This document shows positions 17,507-24,704 of a stretch of 64,000 nt of DNA, piece by piece. Under the pieces are notes generated by a model that was not told where the DNA came from, did not search any database, and saw only the letters and a program-made list of their open reading frames with translations. The stretch lies in assembly GCF_008704995.1 (NCBI RefSeq), contig NZ_CP023747.1, positions 5,053,501-5,117,500 of the forward strand, given 5' to 3'. Numbering within the stretch: the stretch's first letter is position 1; every line of letters begins with the position of its first letter. The stretch is from Streptomyces nodosus (GTDB lineage: Bacteria; Actinomycetota; Actinomycetes; Streptomycetales; Streptomycetaceae). A program made the translations under genes and the position numbers.

Positions 17507-17945
17507 TAGCTAAGGGACCTGCACGGGTCGGCCCAATCGCTGGTTCTCACTGAGGGAGCCGACACCTACGTGGCGTCGCCGACGGCTCTCTTCGTGCACG
17601 GTGCCTGCTGCCCGGCCCTCGGCCTGTCCAGGGGTCTTGCCGTTTGCCGGGTCTGACCTGGGCAGATGCTTCAAGATCCTGTCCACGAACAGTCCACGGG
17701 CCCGGGTCGTGTCCCCTCTCGTGGTGTAGGGGTCAACCTGGAAATCGGCAGGTCGCGCCGGGCCGTTTGTGACCTGCGGGATTCTCTGGTTGGACCGATG
17801 TCGGCCATCTACCCAAGCCCGAAATGGAGTGGCGCGCCCGTCCATGTTTCCAACGGGTTCACGCCCGCACTGGAAGCGAGCTAGCATCTAAGTAAGATTC
17901 AATCTACGTAATATCGAAACTGTGTTTGATCGAGAGGTGCCGTCG
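17507..17945. other. Island spacer with second copy of integrase-tail repeat
   Basis: No gene is supported. It contains the repeat at 17671-17697, an AT-rich stretch at 17882-17922 that may carry the promoter of the ATPase gene (TAATAT), and small inverted repeats near 17860. Open frames on both strands look like shadows. Confidence 0.45.
17671..17697 (+). repeat. 27-nt repeat shared with tRNA-proximal island end
   Basis: A 27-nt segment starting TCAAGATCCTGTCCACGAAC is matched at 25 of 27 positions by 23665-23691. A shorter, diverged match is at 12971-12984. The three copies are spaced through the island, consistent with successive integrations sharing the same element end. Confidence 0.75.
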
Positions 17946-19379
17946 GTGGAATTCAAAGGGAGGGTGGCGGACCTGGATCTGCTGGCTCGACAGCTGGGCC
18001 TGGCGACCGAGGGCGTAGGCGCTACCCACGGGCGGGCCGTGATCATGACCGGGCGGCGCCGGGTGGGGAAGTCTCGTCTGGTCCAGGAGTTCTGCGACCG
18101 GTCCGGGGTGCCGTACATGGTCTTCCAGGCGACCCGGGGCCGCAACGCCGTGGCCGAGCGGGCGGATTTCACCGGGGCGCTCGCCCAGTCCGCGCTTCCG
18201 GGGGCGGAGCTGGTGGCCGGGCTGCAGGCCGCGGACTGGAATCAGGCGCTGCGCTCACTGGCCGTCGCGGTTCCGGACGACGTCCCGAGCATCGCGGTGA
18301 TCGACGAGGTTCCGTGGCTGGTTGAGCAGGACCCGGAGTTCGAGGGAGCTCTGCAGACTGTGTGGGACCGTCACTTGTCCGCCAAGCCGGTCCTGCTCAT
18401 CCTGGTCGGCAGCGACATGTCGGTGATGGAGGCGCTGCAGTCGTATGGCCGGCCGTTCTTCGGGAGGGCGGCGAAGATGACCGTACGGCCGCTGCACCTG
18501 GGCGATGTGCAGGCCATGACCGGACTGGATGCGGCGGACGCGATGGACGCGCTGCTGATCACGGGGGGCTTTCCGGAGATCGTCCAGTCGTGGCGGCCCG
18601 GGATGGGCCGGGCGGACTTCCTGCGCGAGGCGGTGGCGAATCCGCTGTCTCCGCTGCTGGTGGCGGGTGAGCTGTCGCTGCTGGGGGAGTTCCCCGAGGC
18701 GTCGCACTCAAGGGCGGTGCTGGAGGCGGTGGGCAGCGGCGAGCGGACCTTCTCCACCATCGCGGCACGGGCCGGGGGAACAGGTGCCCTGCCATCGGGC
18801 ACGCTGTCCCCGCTGCTGAACACCCTGCAGGCCAAGCGGGTTCTGGCGGCCGACCTGCCGCTGTCCGCGAAGGCCGACACCAAGAACAAGCGCTACCGCA
18901 TCGCGGATCCGTATCTCCGGTTCTGGTTGGCCTTCCTGCAGCGGGGCATCCCGCTCATCGAGCGCGGCCGGGGCGATCTTGCCCTGGAGCGGATCGAGCG
19001 GTCCTGGACCACCTGGCGGGGGCGTGCGGTCGAGCCGCTCATCCGCGAGTCGCTGCTGCGGCTGTTGCCCGACGAGCGATGGCCGGAGACAGAGGCTGTC
19101 GGCGGCTGGTGGAACCGGCAGAACAACCCAGAGATCGACCTAGTGGGCACCGATCGTGAACCCGTGGCGGGCGCGGTGCACTTCGTCGGCTCCATCAAGT
19201 GGCTGGAGTCCCAGACGTTTGGCCGACGTGAATATGACGCTCTGGCTCGTGACGTACTCGCGGTGCCCGGTGCCGGGCCGGACACGCCGCTGGTCGCGGT
19301 GTCCCGCAGCGGTGTGGTTGGCAGTCTGCCGCTTGCGGCCCACTGGGGACCTGAAGATCTGGTCCGCGCCTGGCAGTAG
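17946..19379 (+). CDS. AAA/archaeal-type ATPase with DUF234 nuclease-like C-terminus
   Basis: About 477 residues. GTG at 17946 is preceded by GAGAGG at a good distance; GTG at 17922 is the alternative. Walker A is GRRRVGKSRL and Walker B is SIAVIDEVPW. A sensor/arginine region (FFGRAAKMTVRPL) and a winged-helix segment (~250-310) follow. The C-terminus matches DUF234: RYRIADPYLRFWLAFLQRG, then NPEIDLVG...IKW, with the E-x-D...K spacing of PD-(D/E)XK-like folds. The family is mobile and scattered and its biological role is not settled. Flanking repeats suggest it arrived with an element. Confidence 0.82.
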   Translation: MEFKGRVADLDLLARQLGLATEGVGATHGRAVIMTGRRRVGKSRLVQEFCDRSGVPYMVFQATRGRNAVAERADFTGALAQSALPGAELVAGLQAADWNQALRSLAVAVPDDVPSIAVIDEVPWLVEQDPEFEGALQTVWDRHLSAKPVLLILVGSDMSVMEALQSYGRPFFGRAAKMTVRPLHLGDVQAMTGLDAADAMDALLITGGFPEIVQSWRPGMGRADFLREAVANPLSPLLVAGELSLLGEFPEASHSRAVLEAVGSGERTFSTIAARAGGTGALPSGTLSPLLNTLQAKRVLAADLPLSAKADTKNKRYRIADPYLRFWLAFLQRGIPLIERGRGDLALERIERSWTTWRGRAVEPLIRESLLRLLPDERWPETEAVGGWWNRQNNPEIDLVGTDREPVAGAVHFVGSIKWLESQTFGRREYDALARDVLAVPGAGPDTPLVAVSRSGVVGSLPLAAHWGPEDLVRAWQ

Positions 19380-19744
19380 CGGAGAGATGGTGAGCGTACT
19401 GCGGCAACGCATCGTCTGACGGCAAAGCCATCTCCCAGGCCTTGGGTACGAGTACCTCTCCCGTGACAGCTAGTGGATCACCGCGTTTCACCCAGCGCCG
19501 AAGGCACACACCAGCACTGATGATCACTGCAACAACCAACGAACCAACGGTGCGTTGGATCACGGAAGCGCTCGGCTACGGCCAGTCTGTCACCGTCGGT
19601 CGTCGTCGCACCTCAGCTTGGGAAGCTATGGGCATCTGGGGCTGGCTCCAGGCCTCACCTGTGGTGGAGGGACGTAGACGCCTGGTGGACTGTGGATGGG
19701 TTCCCCGTGGCTCCCCGTATGATCTGGCACGCGTCTGGCACGAG
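19380..19744. other. Island spacer, no supported gene
   Basis: About 365 bp. A minus-strand frame beginning near 19563 encodes a hydrophobic start (SLVVAVIISAGVCLRRW) but runs antisense into the ATPase gene and turns into low-complexity sequence. No ribosome site or domain is visible, so it is not called. Confidence 0.4.
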
Positions 19745-20035
19745 TCATTCGCTGTCGCACCTCTCCAAGACCAGGCTTACGGAGCCCTCTTCGAGTCCGT
19801 TGTGCTCCTCCAGGTGAAGGTGAGCGCCATCCGGCGTGCCGTCCTGGGCGAGCGCGAGGAGATGGCCGGCCAGGGTCTTCAGGCCGGCGGCGTTGGCTTC
19901 GACGACGATCTCTCGGCCGAGGTTCCGGACCTCGATGCGTGCGTCTTCCTCCCAGGTGAAGACTCTGGTGGTTCCGTCGGTCACCGCACTCACCTGAGTG
20001 GTCATCGACGGTGCGGCGCTAGGTTCAGGGGCCAT
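19745..20035 (-). CDS. Imm32-like immunity protein
   Basis: About 96 residues from ATG 20035; an internal ATG at 20005 is equally possible. The pattern EIVVEANAAGLKTLAGHLLALA, DGAHLHLEEHNGLEEGSVSL is that of the Imm32 family, whose members neutralise polymorphic toxins. No toxin gene lies next to it, so it is an orphan. It sits directly left of the IS1380 element. The function is inferred from family resemblance only. Confidence 0.7.
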   Translation of the reverse strand: MAPEPSAAPSMTTQVSAVTDGTTRVFTWEEDARIEVRNLGREIVVEANAAGLKTLAGHLLALAQDGTPDGAHLHLEEHNGLEEGSVSLVLERCDSE

Positions 20036-20250
20036 ACCCAAGCATCGCGTACCCGGGGACCGTCAGCCACCGAGGGCGCACGCTTTCCAACTGTGCGCGC
20101 GACCGTACGGACAGGTACGTGCGCGTTCACAACGGTGATCGTTAGTGCACTGGACAATGACCAGGACAACGAGTGCCCGAGGGATGGCGCTACTTCCGGT
20201 CCGGTGTGGTGGCGTTGCCGCTCTCTCCCTTCCCGCGGTTGTTCGCGATG
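20036..20250. other. Spacer between imm32-like gene and IS element
   Basis: No gene seen. It holds the tentative minus-strand promoter at 20138-20169. Confidence 0.4.
20138..20169 (-). promoter_or_regulatory. Tentative promoter for imm32-like gene
   Basis: On the minus strand TTGTCC (20169-20164), 19 nt, TAACGAT (20144-20138). The hexamers are close to the vegetative consensus, though the spacer is slightly long. It would give a leader of about 100 nt before the Imm32-like gene. Confidence 0.3.
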
Positions 20251-20254
20251 TTAG
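20251..20254. repeat. Target site duplication TTAG, left
   Basis: TTAG immediately before the left inverted repeat, matched by 21914-21917 after the right one. Confidence 0.85.
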
Positions 20255-21913
20255 CCTCGAACTTTCGTGATGGTCCGCCGACGGAGTTGGCGGACCATTT
20301 CTCGTTCTGCGGTTGAGGGCGGGCAGGGCTGCGGCCCGGGTGTCGCCTCGGGTAGGCGCCGGGTTCCACTGCTCCGGGTCGGGTGGTGCTACTTGTCGGG
20401 ACAGGGAATGCTGGTCAGCCGGGGTTCGGGAGGTGCGCGAGCCGGTCGAGGGCGGCAGTGATGTGGCTGGTCCAGGGCCAGTGCCGGGCGAGACGGAGGA
20501 TCCGCCGGCGCCCGGTGGTGACGAGTTGCCCGGCCGCGGTGAACAGGCGGAGCCGCAGGCGGCGGGGTTCCCAGAGTCTGGCCTTGCCGGTCAGCGCGAG
20601 CATCGGCATCCAGGCCAGCAGGTCCAACGCGATCTGGACGATCTCGAGCCAGATGCGGTTCTGGGCGGTGTGGTGCAGGGGCAGGTTCCGCAGCCCGGTG
20701 GCCCGGGCGGCCCGGATGCGGTCCTCGGCCCGGGCCCGCAGCCGGTGACGGAGTTCGAGGTCGGCGATCGGCCGGGTAACGGTGTTGGTGGCGAAGCAGG
20801 TCAGCCGCATGCCGTCCGCGTCGGTGAGCCTCAACTGGGCGCCCGGGTGAGGTCGTTCCTTGCGGACGATCAGCCGCATGCCCTTCGGCCAGCCGGCCAG
20901 GACGTCGCCGGTGAGTTCGGCAACCCAGGCGCCGTCCCGGATCTCGCCGTCCGGCTCGACGGCCGGTGTCCAGGCCGAGGTCGGGACCTTCAGCACGTGC
21001 TGGTGGATCGCGTCGGTGATCACCATGCCGACGGAGTAGGACAGCCAGCGCCCGCGCTGGGCGAGCCAGGCGACGAAGTCGTGGGTGCCGCCTGCGGAGT
21101 CGGTGCGGATCAGGGTCTGCCGTCCGCGCCGGTACTTCTTCGGCAGTTGAGCGAGGGCCAGGCGGGCTGCGGTGATGTGGTCACAGGCGGTGTTCGATCC
21201 CGCGTTCCCGGGCCTGAGCAGGGCCGCGACGGGTTCCCCGGTGCCGGCCGGGCCGTGGTCGACGAACCCCATCAGCGGGTGGTGGCCGTAGGTCCGCTTC
21301 CAGGTCGGGGCGGCGTCCTGTTTGTCGGAGTGCGCGATCACCAGCACCCCGTCCAGGTCGATGGTCACCGTCCCGTCCGCGTCTGGCGCCTTCCGGCCAG
21401 CCAACTCCCAGACTTTGTCGCGGACTTCGGCCCGAGCGGACCGGATGGCCTGCAAGGCGGTGTCGCCGGAGGCGGCGAGGGTGTCGATCAGGCGGGAGAC
21501 CGTCGGGTCGGAGGCGACCGGCCCGAACACGGCCGGCTCGGCCCGCAGCATGCCCACGTCGGCCAAGCAGTCCCCGCCCATCGCGACCGCCAGGGCGAGG
21601 TCCAGGACGACCTTCCCCGGGTCGTGGAGGGCCCGCGGCCTCCGCCACGGAGCAAGCACGGCGGATATCACCTGGTCGAGACCGGCCTTGCGGACCGTTT
21701 CCACCAGCAGGACCGAACCTGCCTGCGAGACCACCTGACGGCCGTCCCCCTGGACACGGACACGCGGGTACGACGAGATAGGCTCTCTCACCTGGAAAGT
21801 GCTCTTTTCCTTGCAGCCAACAGGACCCTCAGCAAGTCCTATCGTTGCAGGTCAAGGGCGCTTTCCTCGTTTCTGGTCAGCCCTTGGACAGCCCGCTTCG
21901 TGAAAGCCCGAGG
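20255..21913 (-). mobile_element. IS1380-family insertion sequence, complete
   Basis: A 1659-bp element bounded by imperfect inverted repeats, CCTCGAACTTTCGTGAT (left) and CCTCGGGCTTTCACGAA (right, read inward), and flanked by 4-bp direct repeats TTAG. It holds one intact DDE transposase. Ends, duplication length and transposase family agree with IS1380. The intact target duplication indicates simple insertion without later rearrangement. Confidence 0.9.
20415..21791 (-). CDS. IS1380 family transposase
   Basis: 458-residue DDE transposase. First Asp is in VTIDLDGVLVIAHSDK and second in LIRTDSAGGTHDFVAWL; a Glu-bearing C-terminal region follows with a conserved RAEDRIRAARATGLRNLPLH segment. 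It is full length for the family and has no frameshift. Its strand is opposite to most neighbouring cargo. Length and ends suggest it is, or recently was, active. Confidence 0.93.
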   Translation of the reverse strand: MREPISSYPRVRVQGDGRQVVSQAGSVLLVETVRKAGLDQVISAVLAPWRRPRALHDPGKVVLDLALAVAMGGDCLADVGMLRAEPAVFGPVASDPTVSRLIDTLAASGDTALQAIRSARAEVRDKVWELAGRKAPDADGTVTIDLDGVLVIAHSDKQDAAPTWKRTYGHHPLMGFVDHGPAGTGEPVAALLRPGNAGSNTACDHITAARLALAQLPKKYRRGRQTLIRTDSAGGTHDFVAWLAQRGRWLSYSVGMVITDAIHQHVLKVPTSAWTPAVEPDGEIRDGAWVAELTGDVLAGWPKGMRLIVRKERPHPGAQLRLTDADGMRLTCFATNTVTRPIADLELRHRLRARAEDRIRAARATGLRNLPLHHTAQNRIWLEIVQIALDLLAWMPMLALTGKARLWEPRRLRLRLFTAAGQLVTTGRRRILRLARHWPWTSHITAALDRLAHLPNPG

Positions 21914-21917
21914 TTAG
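21914..21917. repeat. Target site duplication TTAG, right
   Basis: Second TTAG abutting the right inverted repeat of the IS1380 element. Confidence 0.85.
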
Positions 21918-22207
21918 TCACAGACGTCGTCGACCCCGGCCCCGCGCTGCCGACGCCGCCTGACCAGATCCCACACGAGCTCCCAGGCGGTCCCAGCACC
22001 GATCACCAGCCACCCCACACGCATCCACGCCGCACTGCCGCTACTGGCAGCTCCCCACACAGCCGCGACGAGCCGCACCACCGTCCAGCTCCTGCTGTCG
22101 AGAAAGGACCGATCCCGCCCCTGCGACACCACCTGCTCCCCCCTACGCCCAGCCGACGGGCGTACCCCTGAAACCGCATACAAACGCCAACCGTTGCCCC
22201 GCATCAT
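21914..22207 (-). CDS. Small putative membrane protein whose end lies at the IS junction
   Basis: 97 codons. One hydrophobic segment (VVRLVAAVWGAASSGSAAW and on through MRVGWLVIGAG) is followed by a basic RRRRQRGAG tail. The stop codon falls in the IS target duplication, so the original 3' end may have been disrupted or may simply coincide. There is no recognised family, and coding support is moderate. Confidence 0.4.
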   Translation of the reverse strand: MMRGNGWRLYAVSGVRPSAGRRGEQVVSQGRDRSFLDSRSWTVVRLVAAVWGAASSGSAAWMRVGWLVIGAGTAWELVWDLVRRRRQRGAGVDDVCD

Positions 22208-22236
22208 CCGCCCCAGACCAGTGCCATGATCCCCTC

Positions 22237-22401
22237 ATGCGTCAGCGCCTGTTCTTCGCCCTCGCCGCATTCCCTGGCGCAGCACTCTTCTTCAGCTCCG
22301 CCCTCCTCGGCTCCTGGGCCGACGACCACCACCACGTCTGGCTGAGCCATGCCTGCGTTATGGGTGCCGGAATCGGCTTTCTGGCCTGGGCGTATTGCTG
22401 A
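22237..22401 (+). CDS. Small two-TM membrane protein
   Basis: 54 codons from ATG 22237. Two hydrophobic stretches (LFFALAAFPGAALFFSSALL and VMGAGIGFLAWAY) flank a short SWADDHHHVW loop. The composition is that of a real small membrane protein, but no family is recognised. It is divergent from the 97-codon ORF, with only ~30 bp between them. Confidence 0.5.
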   Translation: MRQRLFFALAAFPGAALFFSSALLGSWADDHHHVWLSHACVMGAGIGFLAWAYC

Positions 22402-22538
22402 TATGGAGCCGCTGAAAGCGTTCTCGCTTTCCCCGTGATTCCCCGCTGTTCCCCGTCCGATCTGGTGCGGCTGTGGTGCGCGCACTTGTCAGCCCCGCTT
22501 CGGCGGCACCTACCGCTTCTGCGCCCTGTAGTGCTTCA

Positions 22539-22760
22539 TCAGTGCGGTGTCCGTGCGTGGTCAGCCTGGCCGTTGAGCTTGGCCACGAGATCGTCAGGGC
22601 ACAACTTGTAGAGATCGCCCCACCATCGACGTCCTCGGTTGTCCCAGATTCGGTAACCACCCGGCACGCCCCTGGCAACGTAGCGTCTCCTGCTCACAGT
22701 CCCCCAGCTCCCAGCACAGTCGTGCCGTCCTTCAGCGAGTCGTCTCCGGCGCGTGTCCAT
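22539..22760 (-). CDS. Small element-type hypothetical protein (GYRIWDN...WWGDLY)
   Basis: 73 codons. The core GYRIWDNRGRRWWGDLYKLC, PDDLVAKLNGQADHAR resembles short proteins I have seen in actinomycete integrative elements and phages. The N-terminal 30 residues look less natural, so the true start may be internal or the gene degraded. Located next to the integrase remnant, so probably cargo of the same element. Confidence 0.5.
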   Translation of the reverse strand: MDTRRRRLAEGRHDCAGSWGTVSRRRYVARGVPGGYRIWDNRGRRWWGDLYKLCPDDLVAKLNGQADHARTPH

Positions 22761-22970
22761 ACGTGGGCTGCGGCCAACCGGCGAGACGGTATGCGGCTAC
22801 CGGGTCACACGCTTTCCAAGGCTGTTGGTGTAGACGAGGAACGTGGCCATGGCCGTTCATCTACGTTCATAGGCGGGCGAGTACCGGGACGGTCTCAGTT
22901 GATGAGCCTGTCTGAACGGCGGTGAACGTCACTGAATGAGACGGAAACTGAGACGGACTGGCGCAGGGCT

Positions 22971-23093
22971 AGTCCGTACGACCTCCGGCACTCCGCGCTG
23001 TTTACCTGGCTCAACTCCGGTGTAGACCCGACTGAGGTTGCCCAGCGTGCGGGCAATAGCGTGGAGGTCCTGCTATCCCGTTACGCCAAGTGC
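22971..23093 (+). pseudogene. Tyrosine integrase fragment (C-terminal catalytic end)
   Basis: The frame reads SPYDLRHSALFTWLNSGVDP, TEVAQRAGNSVEVLLSRYAKC. It holds the R-H pair of the LRHS (HxxR) box, the GNS (H/GxS) box and the nucleophile Tyr in SRYAKC, the last ~40 residues of a phage-type integrase. There is no upstream reading frame: a stop occurs at ~22923. After AKC the similarity ends abruptly. Orientation toward tRNA-Arg is that of an int gene at its attachment site. Confidence 0.8.
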
Positions 23094-23242
23094 TTCGCCA
23101 TATATCGGCCGAGTTCCCTCGGTCGGTGGTTGCTGCCTGCACCTGCCGCGTCGTATCTCGTTTTCTAAATGCACAAGCGCCTCAGGTGTCACGTCTGGTT
23201 CGCGCTCTACACCTGGGCTGCCGAAGCGCCGACCCTCACTAC

Positions 23243-23623
23243 ATGGGGGCTTTAGAGGAGAAGCCGCGTCGACTCGGCGGCCAGCAGCCGCGCTGTCTGT
23301 ATTGCGGCCTGCCGCAAGATCGGGTGGCGACGCTTGAGTATGACTGGGTCATGTTGGAGCCGGACATGGCTCCGCCGGCTCACACGGTGCCGGCGGAGCA
23401 CCGGTGGATCGAGCTGTCCGATGGTCGGGTGACCGTCTACGGGGTCTGTCCCCCGGATCAGTTCCAGCGGTGCCGTATCGAACACCGCCTGGCCTGCCCG
23501 GCGCAGTCACTGCCAGACCTATGGCCGTGGCTGACGGCCCTACGGGGAGAGAACGCGCGGCAGGCGGAACGGGACGAACCGGAGCCGCCTCCGACCCCTG
23601 AGCGGTGGCCGGACGCGGGCTGA
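23243..23623 (+). CDS. DUF6083-like protein with a TTA codon
   Basis: 126 residues from ATG 23243. The N-terminal CLYCGLPQ is a zinc-ribbon-like CxxC; then follow the segment PPAHTVPAEHRWIELSDGRV and a C-R-I-E-H-R-L-A-C-P pattern, which together resemble DUF6083 of Streptomyces. Codon 4 (23252-23254) is TTA, so translation should depend on the bldA tRNA and be developmentally timed. It sits between the integrase remnant and the tRNA, likely element cargo. Function unknown. Confidence 0.65.
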   Translation: MGALEEKPRRLGGQQPRCLYCGLPQDRVATLEYDWVMLEPDMAPPAHTVPAEHRWIELSDGRVTVYGVCPPDQFQRCRIEHRLACPAQSLPDLWPWLTALRGENARQAERDEPEPPPTPERWPDAG

Positions 23624-23664
23624 CGGGCACTCCGCAAATACCGAGGCTGACCAGGGCCTTTGCC

Positions 23665-23788
23665 TCAAGATTCTGTCCACGAATAGTCCACAGACCCCGT
23701 CCTGGGGCCGCTCAGTGCTGCATACGTCTGCATATACGCGAAGACCCCGGCCTCAGCGTTTCCGCTGGTGACGGGGTCTTTGGGCACC
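23665..23788. repeat. tRNA-proximal copy of island-end block with terminator
   Basis: It starts with the 27-nt repeat shared with 17671-17697 and ends in a hairpin, AAGACCCCG ... CGGGGTCTT (23740-23781), that reads as a terminator for both the lost integrase and tRNA-Arg. The left relative is at 12971-13092. Confidence 0.65.
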
Positions 23789-23798
23789 TCATGCAGGG

Positions 23799-23870
23799 TG
23801 CCCCCGGCAGGATTCGAACCTGCGCACACGGCTCCGGAGGCCGTTGCTCTATCCCCTGAGCTACGGGGGC
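23799..23870 (-). tRNA. tRNA-Arg (anticodon CCG)
   Basis: 72-nt cloverleaf on the minus strand. The acceptor GCCCCCG pairs with CGGGGGC, the D-arm is AGCTC...GAGC, the anticodon loop is CTCCGGA (anticodon CCG at 23837-23835) and the T-arm has GGTTCGAATCC. Discriminator is A; CCA is not encoded. Its 3' end faces the island, making it the probable attachment site. argS-related and lysine/threonine genes follow on the other side. Confidence 0.95.
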
Positions 23871-24060
23871 GTATCGGCCGCTCTCTTGCGGCGACGGGTA
23901 GAACCCTACCAGCTCTTTCGGGGTCGTCATGAACAGGTTTCCCGGGTGTGGGGCGGGCGTGGTTCGGGGGTCATGGGGGTGAGGGGGCACGGTAAGCCCG
24001 GGTGGGGTGGAAGTGGGGAAAACCCGGACGCGGCACCGTCTGCCGACCTACCCTCGAGGT

Positions 24061-24609
24061 GTGCCAGGCGTGTCGGGTCGGGTGCTTGTTGTGGACGACA
24101 ACAAGGTCATCCGGCAGCTGATCAGGGTCAACCTCGAGCTGGAGGGTCTCGAGGTCGTGACCGCGGCCGACGGTGCCGAGTGCTTGGACGTGGTGCATCG
24201 GGTGCGGCCCGATGTGGTCACCCTGGATGTGGTGATGCCCCGGTTGGACGGGCTGCGGACGGCGGCCCGGTTGCGTGCGGATCCCCGTACCCGGGATCTT
24301 CCGCTCGCCGTCATCAGCGCCTGTACGCAGCATGAGGTCGAGAGTGGGCTCGACGCGGGTGTCGACGCGTTTCTCGCCAAGCCCTTCGAGCCGACGGAAC
24401 TCGTGCGGCTGGTGAGGGGGTTGATGGGGCGTCGTGGACGGGGCGGCTCCGGTGCCGACGTCGTCCCGGGGGCCGGTGCGGCCGGTAGTGGTCCCGGTGG
24501 TGGGGGCGAGAAGGCGTTCGGGAGCGGTTCGGGCTCCGGTGGGGGGGACTCGGGGAAGACCGGGCAGGCCGGGTCGCATGATCGTGTGGGGCGGGCCGGC
24601 GGCGGCTGA
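24061..24609 (+). CDS. Receiver-only response regulator with Gly-rich tail
   Basis: 182 residues from GTG 24061; further upstream codons in frame give no family-like sequence. A CheY-like receiver fills residues ~6-122: acidic pair D12/D13, phospho-acceptor Asp56 in VTLDVVMPRLDG, a Ser switch in VISAC and Lys in FLAKPFEP. No output domain follows, only ~60 residues of Gly/Ser-rich low complexity. It is conserved at this place beside the argS-like gene in Streptomyces. It probably acts through protein contact or phosphotransfer; the kinase is unknown. Confidence 0.85.
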   Translation: MPGVSGRVLVVDDNKVIRQLIRVNLELEGLEVVTAADGAECLDVVHRVRPDVVTLDVVMPRLDGLRTAARLRADPRTRDLPLAVISACTQHEVESGLDAGVDAFLAKPFEPTELVRLVRGLMGRRGRGGSGADVVPGAGAAGSGPGGGGEKAFGSGSGSGGGDSGKTGQAGSHDRVGRAGGG

Positions 24610-24704
24610 GCGGTGGGGGCCTCGTGGCGCCCCGCCGTCCACATGCCGGACCAGGCGGTGAATCGGTTCGCATACCCACCCCCCTCCTCCCATACCCTTG
24701 TCCC

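Noticed and set aside
17706..17880. Possible tRNA-like element (GGGTTCACGCCCG)
   Set aside because: The T-arm-like piece has only a 4-bp stem and no acceptor or D-arm could be paired.
19442..20254. 270-codon plus-strand frame
   Set aside because: The minus strand contains the Imm32-like pattern; the plus frame has no domain and ends in the IS target site.
20313..21917. 534-codon plus-strand frame across the IS
   Set aside because: Antisense to the IS1380 transposase; Gly/Val/Asp-rich shadow.
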